Shown here: positions 9,904 through 20,154 of the stretch, piece after piece | Layout: each line of letters opens with the position of its first letter | Numbering within the stretch: position 1 is the stretch's first letter | From: an uncultured Nitrosospira sp. | GTDB taxonomy: Bacteria; Nitrospirota; Nitrospiria; Nitrospirales; Nitrospiraceae | Assembly (NCBI GenBank): GCA_900696505.1 | Contig: CAADGJ010000222.1 | Location: forward strand, 1-37,487 | Length of the DNA: 37,487 bases | Reading direction: 5' to 3' | The notes under the pieces: generated by a model | The model's input: only the letters and a program-made list of their open reading frames with translations | The model's database searches: none | What the model was told of the DNA's origin: nothing | Position numbers and translations under genes: made by a program

Positions 9904-11003
9904 GCGGAGACACTCTTCGCGGCGAAGCGTTCCAACAATCCCACCATGAGTAAGGGCCAGACCAGCGTCGCGTCACTGAGGACTTCCGCAAAACGGCCGC
10001 CTTCGGCCGGCGGGACGAACTTGCCCCAGGAGATACCTTCCTGATAGGTGCATCCGCTTAACCCGCCCCAATAGTCCGGTTCAGGACAGATTCGCACGCC
10101 ATAGTGGAACCGCGGAGGCTCCACGTTGAGCCCGAGACGCGTATTGCTGATTTCAATATAGGGAGCCACTTGCTGTGCCCAGTTGCGAGGCACGCCGCCG
10201 CCGATCGTGAAAATCCCGAGCCGCGTGGAACCCAGGACTTCTTCTGCATAATGATTCAGGTCGAGATAGGGATTAAACACCGGACAGGTCTGATGCAGCG
10301 CACGTAATACCGCCACATCTCCGCCCTCTTTGATCTGGCTGCGGGTGAAATCGATCTGCTTACCCATGGCCCACGTGGCGACATCCAAGCCCATTTCAGA
10401 ATCGGTAAAGGCGGGAATGTAGACCGGCACGTTCTTGAGATAGGCGCTCTTGAGAATGCCGGGGCCTTCAAACTCTTCGGCCAGCGTCTTGCCCAATTCG
10501 CGGGTCAAAAAGTTCGACGACAGCGGCTGGTCGACATTGATGCGCTTCATGGTCTGCGACACCACATGCTCGACATAGTTGAGATTCGACTCCATCTCGA
10601 GCGTGTCGTAGACGCGGTTGTAGCCCTTTTGAAACAGCTCTTCGTCGGTATGGGAGGGTTCATGGCGGTAGTGCAGTTTCCCCACCGATTCACTCAACCC
10701 GTGCGCCACCAAGGCGCCGGTCGAGACAATCGCTTGCACCATGCCGCGGTCAATCATCGTGCTAATGATCTTCCCCATCTTGGCAATCGTCATGGCCCCC
10801 GAGAGGGTCAAGACGACTTTGCAGTCAGGGTCCTCGATCATCGCGGCGAGCGTTTCATAGGCCTCGCCGAGTCGACGGCCGCCGAACGCGGTCTTCCGCA
10901 TGGCTTCCAACAATTCCGTAAAAGCATGAATCTTCTCGGGATCTAGAGGCTCTAGTGCCTCCAAGCCATCCTTGGCTCCGTCGTGAAACTCCCGTCCCGC
11001 CAT
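9900..11003 (-). CDS. Deoxyhypusine synthase-like protein
   Basis: DHS fold motifs LTLSGAMTIAKMG, STGALVAHGLSES, IGGGVPRNW, and EGISWGKFV with the conserved active-site Lys; overlaps the DsbA-like start by 4 nt. Confidence 0.85.
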   Translation of the reverse strand: MAGREFHDGAKDGLEALEPLDPEKIHAFTELLEAMRKTAFGGRRLGEAYETLAAMIEDPDCKVVLTLSGAMTIAKMGKIISTMIDRGMVQAIVSTGALVAHGLSESVGKLHYRHEPSHTDEELFQKGYNRVYDTLEMESNLNYVEHVVSQTMKRINVDQPLSSNFLTRELGKTLAEEFEGPGILKSAYLKNVPVYIPAFTDSEMGLDVATWAMGKQIDFTRSQIKEGGDVAVLRALHQTCPVFNPYLDLNHYAEEVLGSTRLGIFTIGGGVPRNWAQQVAPYIEISNTRLGLNVEPPRFHYGVRICPEPDYWGGLSGCTYQEGISWGKFVPPAEGGRFAEVLSDATLVWPLLMVGLLERFAAKSVSA

Positions 11004-11218
11004 GATGAACGCCTCCCGAAAAAATCCGCTCTTTCATCGAGCAGACCATTTTATACACAACCGACTGTCGCGGGGTCAATTGAAGCGCCGACCAGTGGCC
11101 CCGTTGCGACTCACCTATTGTCGCGTGACACGCAGTGAGGGCGCAAGAAGTCGAACCATCCGGATACGTGTAGGAAGAAAGAGGAGGCAGGATGAGCCAC
11201 ACTGTCGGATACCACCCG

Positions 11219-11971
11219 TCAGCTGCGTACGCCGCTGACCAGCGTCAATATCATGGCTGTCAGATACATGATCGCGATGCCGGTAAAAATGCCTGCCGAC
11301 ACTTGTACCCGACGCGTCGCCGTGTACGACATCACCGTGAGCGAGAGCACCACATAGAGCAGCGACCCTGCGGCGAGCGCATAGAAGCAGATCGAGAAGT
11401 AGGACGACACGCCCTGCCCGCTCAGGAACGTCCCCACGCATGTGGGCAACCCGGCAATCAGGCCGAGCAACGCCACATCGCGCCAGGAGATCGGCGTTTT
11501 TCCGGCGGCTCCGACGATGCCGAATCCCTCGGTTCCGTTGTGCAGGCCGAACCCCGCCACCAGCAAAGCGCTCAGCGTATACTCACCACCGGCGTAACTG
11601 GCGCCGATCGCGAGCCCTTCTCCGAGATTGTGCAAGCCCATGCCCACCGCAATCATGTAAGGCAACGACAGGATCCGGTTGCCGGAACGGGCGCCGAACA
11701 CCTGGCTGGATTCTAGAGCCACTAAGCCGACGAAACTCACGCCAAGGCTGCCCAGAAACACCAGCCATGAGATGGGATCACGCGCGCCCGTCTGCTCGGT
11801 CGCTTCATGCATGAGGTCGAAGAAGAGATAGACCAGCACCCCGTTCGCGACCCCGATCAGCCCACCCTCCCAGGTTCGTGGCAACACCTTTCCCAGATAA
11901 AGGGCAGCGAAAATCCCGAGATAAACGGGAATGAGGCCCGCGACCGCACCGAGACCAATGACATCAAGCAT
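11219..11971 (-). CDS. ZIP-family metal permease
   Basis: Multi-TM; AVGMGLHNLGEGLAIGASY and FGLHNGTEGFGI ZIP signature helices. Confidence 0.85.
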   Translation of the reverse strand: MLDVIGLGAVAGLIPVYLGIFAALYLGKVLPRTWEGGLIGVANGVLVYLFFDLMHEATEQTGARDPISWLVFLGSLGVSFVGLVALESSQVFGARSGNRILSLPYMIAVGMGLHNLGEGLAIGASYAGGEYTLSALLVAGFGLHNGTEGFGIVGAAGKTPISWRDVALLGLIAGLPTCVGTFLSGQGVSSYFSICFYALAAGSLLYVVLSLTVMSYTATRRVQVSAGIFTGIAIMYLTAMILTLVSGVRS

Positions 11972-12147
11972 GGCACGCTTCTATCAGAATCAGGGCTCCG
12001 GATGAAAGGTCGAAGGTGAGAACCTCGCTTCTCGGTGACTCCCCGAAACGCTGGCGTTAATCGTTCGCGACTCACTTATCCTCGGTGGTACAGTGACTCC
12101 TGCCGGTTGGGAAAACGCGGTCGTTTGTGCTCCCTGGGGCGATCTCT

Positions 12148-13119
12148 ATGACTTACCAACAACTCATGAGCCTGGCGAACGGATACGCCAAATCCAAAAC
12201 ACTCCTCGTTGCCAATGAACTTGGCGTGTTCACGGCCATCGGCACGGGCGGACGGAGCGCTGAGGAGCTTGCCATATCGTGCGGAACGGTGCGTGAGGGC
12301 ATGAGGCTATTACTGCGATCACTGACAGGGCTAGGCCTGCTCCGCTTGAAAGCCGGGCGCTACTGGAATACACCGCTGGGTCGGACGTTTTTAGATGGCG
12401 GGAGTTCCCTCGCGATCACCAACCTGCTGTGGCTCCTCAATCACCATTGGGTGGATTGGAGCGGCATGACCAAGGCAATCCGACGTGGCCCGCCTGGATG
12501 GGCGCCCATCACCAAGACCGCTAATTTCCGGCGCCGTTTTGCCCTCGCGATGCAGGAGCGTAGCCACATACTGCTCCAGCCGACCATCGACTCATTTCGA
12601 CTGCCTCGACAGGCCGAAAGATTTCTGGATCTGGGGGGCGGAGCAGGATCCTATGCGATCGCACTAGCCCGGCGGTATCCCACACTTCAGGGTCTCGTCA
12701 TAGACCAGTCCGTCACCGTCGCCAAACGCCTGATCCGTCGAGAGCGACTGGCGAACCGCATTCAGGTTCAGGAAGGCGATCTTCGGACCCTGCCGCTTCC
12801 CACTGACCTTGACGTAGTCCTGCTCTCCAACGTGCTCCACGACTTTAATAAGACGGAGAACCGGCAATTGCTTCGCCGCACCCGAAAGGCGCTGCGACCT
12901 GGCGGCAAGGTGTTCATTGTGGAGTATTTTCTCACGAGAGAGAAGACCCGCCCTGCTGAGGCGGCCGTCTTTTCACTTCTCATGTTTGCATTTACTGAAA
13001 CAGGCCGGTGCTATAGCTGGAATGAGGTCGAAGCGTGGTTGAGGGAGGCAGGTTTCGGTCGTTGCCGCCGCCATAAAGTGACCGATAGTATCGGCACCTT
13101 GGAAGCAACCAAACTATAG
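12148..13119 (+). CDS. SAM-dependent O-methyltransferase with winged-helix dimerisation domain
   Basis: N-terminal wHTH; RFLDLGGGAGSYAIALARRYP SAM motif I; DVVLLSNVLHDF; LRPGGKVFIVEYF. Confidence 0.85.
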   Translation: MTYQQLMSLANGYAKSKTLLVANELGVFTAIGTGGRSAEELAISCGTVREGMRLLLRSLTGLGLLRLKAGRYWNTPLGRTFLDGGSSLAITNLLWLLNHHWVDWSGMTKAIRRGPPGWAPITKTANFRRRFALAMQERSHILLQPTIDSFRLPRQAERFLDLGGGAGSYAIALARRYPTLQGLVIDQSVTVAKRLIRRERLANRIQVQEGDLRTLPLPTDLDVVLLSNVLHDFNKTENRQLLRRTRKALRPGGKVFIVEYFLTREKTRPAEAAVFSLLMFAFTETGRCYSWNEVEAWLREAGFGRCRRHKVTDSIGTLEATKL

Positions 13120-13138
13120 CCAGTCTGTTGAATTGGAC

Positions 13139-14329
13139 TCAGGCCGTTCCGCCGACATGATTGTGGTAGCGGTTCAGGTGCCTCCGCACGGGGATGAGTA
13201 ATCGTGGCGGAATCTGAGGACAGACCTCGCGATCGAACGAGACCATGCGCTGGTAGCGCTTGACGCCAAGAGCCGCCTCAACCAGCGCCCAATAGAGATT
13301 CTCTACCCAACGCAATTTCACGACCTGGCTCAGATAACCGTATAACACCTGTCTGGCGCGGATGGCTCCGCGAAACGCGTCCTTCATCTCGTGAAGAAGT
13401 CGGTCCTCCGCAGCGGTCCGTTGATACACGCCCTCGACCATATGGTTGAGCGATATAAAGTCCTGAAGATCGAAGCGAGCATCCACATCCTTCGTCTGTT
13501 CCCGATAGAGCTCCCAATCCGTGGTGAACTGTAGGCGCTCGAGGAGAAGAAGAAAATCTTGCAACGCGATCTCCTCGACCGCCTCGCAATCTCGCGAGAC
13601 CCGCACTTTGACGAACGTTCGGCGTTCGTAGCTATGCGTGGGCAGATAATGTGTGGCAGAGACTTCCCGCAGGCGTACGGAGGCATCATGCTTGGCATGG
13701 TGATACTGCCAGAGAGGGGGAAAGTTCACGCCGGCCTGCTGTAATTCGGCATGATACCGTGGAAGCAGATGCTGGAACAGCGGCCCACCCTGTTCATGAA
13801 ACGGCGTGGACGGCAGCCCACCCACAGCTAAAGTGAGTCGCGCAAAGGGCATCCGTGTGTAACCGTCCGGTTCAAGCACGAAATTGAATCCGCCCCAGGG
13901 CCCTACGTCGAGCAACGTGTCATACCCCTGACTTGCGAGCCATTCTTCTGTCTCCAAGGCAAGCCGTCGCCACAGCCGGATCAGCGACCCGATGTGCACG
14001 TGCCGATTGCGAAAGAGAGGTACTGGAACGACCGGATTGCCATAGGCACTGCTTTCCAACCGTGTTTGGAGCTTCAGTATTTCCCATTCGAGCGCATGCG
14101 CCAACGTGCCCTTCCCGTGACGGATGCCGGAGTATTCCCGCTCGCATTCAACACGAATGCCATCCCAGAGATCGGTTCCCCGACCGGAGGTTCCCGCGAC
14201 ACACACGATCTGATCGATGACCCGAAGCAATCCTGGCGGGAGCCCCGTCGGCATGATGCGATGTACACCGATCCGAAACTGGCGAAGAGCCCGCAAAGTT
14301 CGCCGTTCATATGCCAGCTCTGGGCCCAC
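13139..14329 (-). CDS. Hypothetical protein, ~396 aa, no recognised family
   Basis: Long open frame with plausible protein composition, intergenic to neighbours; no motif recognised. Confidence 0.6.
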   Translation of the reverse strand: MGPELAYERRTLRALRQFRIGVHRIMPTGLPPGLLRVIDQIVCVAGTSGRGTDLWDGIRVECEREYSGIRHGKGTLAHALEWEILKLQTRLESSAYGNPVVPVPLFRNRHVHIGSLIRLWRRLALETEEWLASQGYDTLLDVGPWGGFNFVLEPDGYTRMPFARLTLAVGGLPSTPFHEQGGPLFQHLLPRYHAELQQAGVNFPPLWQYHHAKHDASVRLREVSATHYLPTHSYERRTFVKVRVSRDCEAVEEIALQDFLLLLERLQFTTDWELYREQTKDVDARFDLQDFISLNHMVEGVYQRTAAEDRLLHEMKDAFRGAIRARQVLYGYLSQVVKLRWVENLYWALVEAALGVKRYQRMVSFDREVCPQIPPRLLIPVRRHLNRYHNHVGGTA

Positions 14330-14371
14330 ATTCTCTATTGCCGTCTGAGCGAGACTTCCGTCGAACAGGAT

Positions 14372-14596
14372 TTAGCTCCTTTGCTGCTCTTGGCAGGACA
14401 CACAAACGGTATCAAACCACCACAGGTCTTCAGGCCTCACACGCCAGGCTTCCATGGCCACCGCTTCCTCCTGCCACATGTCGGGAAAAGACTCCTCCGT
14501 TCCTCCAGCCATCACCCGATGGCATTGCTTGCAGTGGAACCAGACAGGGCGCCCGAATAATGCCACCAGAAAATCGTTCCGGTTCATGGCCACCAT
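14372..14596 (-). CDS. Small zinc-ribbon-like protein
   Basis: MNRNDFLVALFGRPVWFHCKQCHRVM...DTVCVSCQEQQ: two CxxC knuckles. Confidence 0.5.
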   Translation of the reverse strand: MVAMNRNDFLVALFGRPVWFHCKQCHRVMAGGTEESFPDMWQEEAVAMEAWRVRPEDLWWFDTVCVSCQEQQRS

Positions 14597-14941
14597 TCCT
14601 GCCAATAGACATGTCTGGCCATCTTCGGATGGCGTGCCACGCCCAGACACGAGTTGTACGGCACCCTGCTGGAAGGCGGAACTCGTAAAGCCCGATAGTT
14701 TGTATGAGAAGATTACGAGGTACGAACAGTTACAGATGCTGCGTCTGATTGACTGAAGGCGTGAGGCTCGTCCACGGCCTGGAGAGAAGAGCGTTCAATA
14801 CTGGACATCGGGTGACAAGAGCCGAAGCGCGGAGCAGCTGTTCGTCATTGACGGAGGAACTGCCCGGCGCCACAGGCAACATGCCCATGACGCCATTCTG
14901 CGGCTCACCATGAGTTGTCGGCTTGGACATACCCCCGTACG

Positions 14942-15586
14942 TCAGACGGTAGTCTGCACGTCATAAAGAGAATAGGCCGGTCTCACTGCATGAGTAGGCC
15001 GGATCGCTCTCTCGACGATGCTTTCATAGACGGCCGTATAGGCTGTCGCCGTTTCGACCAGTGAGTCCATTGTTTCCGCAGGGACTTCGCTACGCTGACA
15101 GGGGACGGGAACGGGAATAAGGGCTAGCCAATTGAGCTCCGGACACTGTCGAATTTGCTCGGCGGAGGTCGCCACCAAGGGCAATTCACGAAACGCTCTG
15201 AACAATTGCAAAATTTCAGGAGCATCCAGCGAGCCGTAGACCGTCGCCACGCTGGGAAGAGGACTGCGGCGCATCATCGGAAAGGCGACAAAGCCCGCAT
15301 GGACGTGGAGAAGGTCAAAGGAAGACTCCATGGAAAACGCCTTTTCGATAGCCAGAAAGGTCAATCCTTCGGAGAGATGCCGCTTGGGCGACGGATAGTG
15401 CCGAATCGCTTGAGGCGACACCGGTATTAATCTACCTGATACTCGACTGTCGCCACTGGCGAAGACCGTCACGTCGTGGCCAAACCGCATGAGGCTCCTC
15501 GTCACGAACTCCACGCCCCTGACCTCTGGTCTCTCACTCTCGTTCGACACTTCCTCGAAACACTGACTGATCTGAGCAATGCGCAT
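14942..15586 (-). pseudogene. Glycosyltransferase (GT-B) N-terminal domain joined to a short C-terminal tail; donor domain missing
   Basis: MRIAQISQCFEEV...VEFVTRSLMRFGHDVTVFASGDSR...FDLLHVHAGF matches GT4-type N-domain; ends after ~214 aa. Confidence 0.6.
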
Positions 15587-15829
15587 AACTGTTCCCTTTC
15601 TCGGTCGCCAAACCGGTTGAACCCAAATCGATCCGTGCGATGCGTGCACAGCGCAAGCTGCCCGAATAGGCATTCCCGGAAACCGACGCTTCTGGCGAGA
15701 GACGGGATGGTACGGCCCAAAGATGAAGGCCGACTGAAGACAGCATGAAATTTTGATGAGAAAACCAGGGGCACGTGATGCGAGGTCAGCTTCGGCGCAC
15801 AATGCGGAGAGACACAGGTAGCAGTTACA

Positions 15830-16474
15830 TCAGGAAGGAGCCAGCAAACCGTGGGTCAACGCATATTTGATCAATTCGGCTGTGGTCCGCAGATTCAGCT
15901 GCTCCATAACTTGGGCTTTGTGAAACTCGACCGTGCGCGTGGAAATCTTGAGGCGGAGCGCGATGTCTTTCACCGTTCGCCCTTCCGCCAATAACTGGAG
16001 CACCTCACGCTGGCGAAAGGTGAGCGTTTTTTTCTGTGGCGTCTGTCCCGGACCTGCGGTGAGCAACACATCGAGGAGATCTTTCGCAATCAACGGCGTG
16101 ATGTAGCTATGTCCGGCCCACACAGCCCGAATGGCCTGCTCCAATTCATCGACCGCCGACCGCTTCAGGAGATACCCCGACGCCCCCGCCTCAAAGGCGG
16201 ATCGAACATAGTCGGCGTCCGAATGCATCGTGACAAAAATCACCTTCATCGACGGATGCGTTTTCTTTAGCTGCGTGGCCGCGTCGATGCCGTTTAAGAG
16301 GGGCATGGACACATCGAGAATGACAATGTCGGGCTCGAGCCGAGCCGCCGCCTCAAGCAGTGCGCGGCCGTCCTCGACCATCCCGACCAGTTCACACTGG
16401 TCGGCGAGAATGCGGCGAAATCCTTCGAGTACCAGCGAATGATCATCGGCGAGCAAGACGCGCGGTTTAGACAT
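15830..16474 (-). CDS. NarL/FixJ-type response regulator
   Basis: Receiver LLADDHSLVLEGF, VILDVSMPLLNGID; LuxR HTH LTFRQREVLQLLAEGRTVKDIALRLKISTRTVEFHK. Confidence 0.92.
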   Translation of the reverse strand: MSKPRVLLADDHSLVLEGFRRILADQCELVGMVEDGRALLEAAARLEPDIVILDVSMPLLNGIDAATQLKKTHPSMKVIFVTMHSDADYVRSAFEAGASGYLLKRSAVDELEQAIRAVWAGHSYITPLIAKDLLDVLLTAGPGQTPQKKTLTFRQREVLQLLAEGRTVKDIALRLKISTRTVEFHKAQVMEQLNLRTTAELIKYALTHGLLAPS

Positions 16475-17633
16475 GCTGACTCCCTGACAGCGGCACGCCA
16501 ACTTCAATATGCGTCCCGCCCCCCGGCGACGACGAGACATTCAAGGTTCCTCGCACGAGCCGCACGCGCTCCTTCATGCTCAACAATCCCAGGCGCCCCC
16601 GTCCCTGCGACGCATGCACGGCATCAAACCCGACTCCGTTGTCCCGGACCGAAAGAGTAATCATCCCCTCGTCACAAATCAATTCCACTTCGACCTCGGT
16701 CGCCTTAGCATGTCGGGCCACATTGTTCAGGCTCTCCTGAGCAATCCGATACACGCACGTGGCCAGATCGGTTGGCACGGGACTCAAACAATCCTGGTAG
16801 ACATACACCGCTTCGATTCCCGTGCTGGCAGAAAAATCATCGACCAATCGCCGAACCGCTTTCATAAGGCCCAGATCGTCTAAAATGGAGGGATGAAACC
16901 GGTAAGCCATCTGCCGAACATCATCCGACACGGCAGTCAACCGACCGCTGATGGATTTTACCATCCCACCGATATTCGAAAGATCCCCCGCTTCACCCTT
17001 TTCGATCCGCCTGAGATCCATCGCTAACATGGCCAGGCGCTGGTTGACATCATCATGCAAGTCACGCGCAATGCGGCGCCGTTCGACCTCTTGCGCCGTC
17101 AGCAATTGCCCCGCCAACGCCCGCAGTTCTTCACGGCTTTGTCGCAGCTCCTCCTGACTCACCTTTAAGGAAGATTCGCTGGCACGAAGAGACCGCTCTG
17201 TTTCCATTCGCTCCTCGATTTCCCCCACGAGCGCTTGATTGACCAGTGCCAGCTCCCGCGTACGCGCTTCCACTCGTATTTCAAGTTCATTGTGCGCGTT
17301 GCGGAGCGCCTCTTCACTCTTTCGCCGTTGAAAGGCATAGACGACCGGAAACCAGATCGCCGTGAGGCTGAACATGCGATTACTCAGTCCCATCCAGAGC
17401 GGCACGTTGGGAAGCGTGACACCTAGAAACACATCCGACAGGGCGAAGACCGAACAGGTGCCGGCCACCAGTAGCGGAATCTTGCGATCGGGAATTGCCA
17501 GCGACATGACCACAAGGCCGCCATAAAGCACCCCGTTTCCGATTCCCAACGGGAGATAGAGATCAAGGGTATAGAGACCAATCCCCAGGATGATAATCGT
17601 GAGCAGAAGCAGTCGGTGGGAAGGCTGAGTCAT
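16467..17633 (-). CDS. Sensor histidine kinase, HisKA_3 type, with N-terminal TM region
   Basis: VERRRIARDLHDDVNQRLAMLA phospho-acceptor; N/G boxes; overlaps the regulator start by 8 nt. Confidence 0.9.
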   Translation of the reverse strand: MTQPSHRLLLLTIIILGIGLYTLDLYLPLGIGNGVLYGGLVVMSLAIPDRKIPLLVAGTCSVFALSDVFLGVTLPNVPLWMGLSNRMFSLTAIWFPVVYAFQRRKSEEALRNAHNELEIRVEARTRELALVNQALVGEIEERMETERSLRASESSLKVSQEELRQSREELRALAGQLLTAQEVERRRIARDLHDDVNQRLAMLAMDLRRIEKGEAGDLSNIGGMVKSISGRLTAVSDDVRQMAYRFHPSILDDLGLMKAVRRLVDDFSASTGIEAVYVYQDCLSPVPTDLATCVYRIAQESLNNVARHAKATEVEVELICDEGMITLSVRDNGVGFDAVHASQGRGRLGLLSMKERVRLVRGTLNVSSSPGGGTHIEVGVPLSGSQHV

Positions 17634-17832
17634 GGATGAGCGATTATCCTCCCCTCAGCCGGAAGGCTTCAAGCAAAGACACAATCAGATGGAGGGAATT
17701 CGCTCTCGCTCAGGGGCAGCTCAACGGCGATAGATGAGTACCGTAGGGCAGAACGACCGGCGAGGGCGGCACAGAAAGTCACCGCCCCCGACCGTTCACT
17801 ACCGTTTCCGAAAAGCGGAAGGAGCGAACCGA

Positions 17833-18345
17833 TTAACGTGTGCCGGCGAGCTGGGCCAGGGTCGGATGTCCGGTCATCGCCTCCTGCAACGCCTTCACAA
17901 CCGCCACTGAAGACACCTCTCCAGCCTCGGTCAGCGCGAGATACTGCTGCTGCGTCAATTGAAAAAAGGCCGGCTGCTGTTCGACCGGCACGTTCATCAA
18001 GGTTGCGAGTGCGGTCAGGTGTTCTCCACCACCCCTCGCCATGTCGGTCGACAGCGTGTCGAAGGTGCTGGCGACAAAGACATTCGTCTCCTGCGATGCC
18101 ATCACTTTTCCGTCATTGGTGCAACCCGAGGTGCCAAAACTGATGCCGAACGTTTGGCTGCCGAACGTCCCGTTGGTCGTCGCCATCATGACTTGAGGCG
18201 CAATATTTTTCGGCGTCTTGTAATCAGACCAAGCCAACTTCCCCAATCCGCATCCAGGCCCGTTGTCTGGATTCACCGCGAAGGCTGTGCCGGATTGAAG
18301 ACCAATCAACAGACCTGCAAGCACGAGGATTCCTTGTTTCTTCAT
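17833..18345 (-). CDS. DUF3015-type secreted protein
   Basis: Signal peptide MKKQGILVLAGLLIGLQSGTAFA; GPGCGLGKLAW...NGTFGSQTFGISFGTSGCT. Confidence 0.8.
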   Translation of the reverse strand: MKKQGILVLAGLLIGLQSGTAFAVNPDNGPGCGLGKLAWSDYKTPKNIAPQVMMATTNGTFGSQTFGISFGTSGCTNDGKVMASQETNVFVASTFDTLSTDMARGGGEHLTALATLMNVPVEQQPAFFQLTQQQYLALTEAGEVSSVAVVKALQEAMTGHPTLAQLAGTR

Positions 18346-18776
18346 GAGCTCCCCCTTCTGTTCTCCGATGTCTCTGCTACCGGCAAAAACGGTTAGCCGC
18401 TTTCTCTGCGCGATTTCTACCTTAGCTGTCTTTTTCACCCTGTCAAATGAAGCGCTGATTTTTTCGTGCAGGAAGAAGAAACCGACGGGGGTGCTGATCG
18501 CTCAAGTATCTGCGTGAGACTTTCACTGACAAGGAAGGCGAACAACGAGTTTCGTACTGTGCGGCTGGTGCGGAATCGCTCAGTGCGGACCAGACTCGTT
18601 GTTCCGTTGAATTGGAGCTGAGCTGCTTCTGTAAGGCGCTTGCTAGAGCGACACTTCATGGATGGCGGGATTTCACCGTTTCTGTCGGTGCATCGTGCGT
18701 GCGACAGGAATACTCACGGACAGGTGTTTGTCTTGCATCGAATACGGGGCAGAAATATCGTTCCGACTATCGCTTC

Positions 18777-19853
18777 ATGCCAAGCACTGCACCGATCCCG
18801 CCACATGCCCGGCCTCCTCGCATCGCCAGCATCGAAAGCTACCGCGTTGTGGCGATCCTCCTTATCGTATCTCTCCATACAAACCTGATTGCACGTCTGC
18901 ATCTCATCGGGGGCGGGGTTGGCTTCCTCGTGGACATGCCGCTCTATCTACTGTTCTGGATCTCCGTCCCCTATTTCTTTTTGACGGCAGGATACTTTTA
19001 CGGGCGCACCGTGGATGCCGGGGCAGCCCCCTTTTCCCTACTACGGCGCTCGTGTCTCTCGCTGACGCTCCTCTTTGTCATATGGGTCGCTGTGTACTCG
19101 ATCATCGGACCGAACTGGATCAGCAACGTCTACACACACGGGCTCTGGTCCACCATTTCAACGGAGGCCTCCCATACCCTGGGCAGGCTCATGCAGGAGC
19201 ATGTCACGCTGCTTTTTGTGCCGAGACCTCCGATCTTTCACCTCTGGTTCTTGCCCGCGCTGATCGCTGGGTTGAGTACGGTCGCAATGGTCATGACCAG
19301 CCGTCTCAAAACATGGGTAGGGGCTCTGCTTGTCTCGACCTATATCCTGCTCGTCGTGAGTGCAGTCGTTCCGCTCCCACAGTATTCACCGAACCTGCTG
19401 CTACTGGGCGTCTTCTTCACCCTTCTCGGGTGGTGGATCTCTCAACAGGCGACCTTCGCCGGATCCTTCGCGCTGGCGCTCATAGCGGGCGGGAGTGTCT
19501 TGGCTGTACTGGAAGGAGTGGGGTTGAAACGAGTGTTCCATGCCTCCCCGCATCAAGTGATGGATTATCCTTATGCCGGTGCGGTGCTTCTGATCGTAGG
19601 GATCTTCTTATTGACGCTCGCGTACCCGACCATCGGGCAGAACACCGTTCTTCCTTTCTTGGCACGCTTCACCCTCGGAGTGTATGTATCCCATATATTC
19701 GTTGGATACACGCTGACCCCGATCCAAGATCAGTTGCCGTCCCTGCCGATCATCTGGCATGTCCTATACACGTTGGTGGTGTATGGGTTATCTGTGCTCC
19801 TCACGTGGGGACTGTCGAAAATTCCATGGGTACGCCTCTCGGTGACCCGATGA
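18777..19853 (+). CDS. Acyltransferase 3 family integral membrane protein
   Basis: RIASIESYRVVAILLIVSLHTNL, ~10 TM segments; ATG at 18777 inside ORF 18612..19853. Confidence 0.8.
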   Translation: MPSTAPIPPHARPPRIASIESYRVVAILLIVSLHTNLIARLHLIGGGVGFLVDMPLYLLFWISVPYFFLTAGYFYGRTVDAGAAPFSLLRRSCLSLTLLFVIWVAVYSIIGPNWISNVYTHGLWSTISTEASHTLGRLMQEHVTLLFVPRPPIFHLWFLPALIAGLSTVAMVMTSRLKTWVGALLVSTYILLVVSAVVPLPQYSPNLLLLGVFFTLLGWWISQQATFAGSFALALIAGGSVLAVLEGVGLKRVFHASPHQVMDYPYAGAVLLIVGIFLLTLAYPTIGQNTVLPFLARFTLGVYVSHIFVGYTLTPIQDQLPSLPIIWHVLYTLVVYGLSVLLTWGLSKIPWVRLSVTR

Positions 19854-19923
19854 GCGGGGCCGCCTGACTGAGGGTGACCGGCAGAAACCATACCGGTTTC
19901 ATTGCGTCACGAAGGAGCACCTC

Positions 19924-20154
19924 ATGACGAAACTTCGCGTCCACTGCTTCTCCATTTCCATTGATGGCTACGGCGCCAGCCCCAACCAGAGTCTGGAACA
20001 GCCACTCGGGTTAGGTGGCCTGTCATTGCACGAGTGGATCTTTCCAACACGTACATTTCACGAGATGCAGGGAGAAGAGGGCGGCACGACCGACCGCAGT
20101 GACGATTTTGCAGCACGCGGGTTCAAGAACATCGGAGCGTGGATCCTGGGTCGC
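19924..20154 (+). pseudogene. Dihydrofolate reductase/RibD-C family protein, N-terminal remnant
   Basis: MTKLRVHCFSISIDGYGASPNQSLEQPLGLGGLSLHEWIF...FKNIGAWILGR, then family-like sequence stops. Confidence 0.65.

Noticed and set aside
18662-19867. 401-aa ORF overlapping the acyltransferase gene in another plus frame
   Set aside because: Arg/His/Ser-rich out-of-frame translation; the 18777..19853 frame has clear TM and acyltransferase-3 character.
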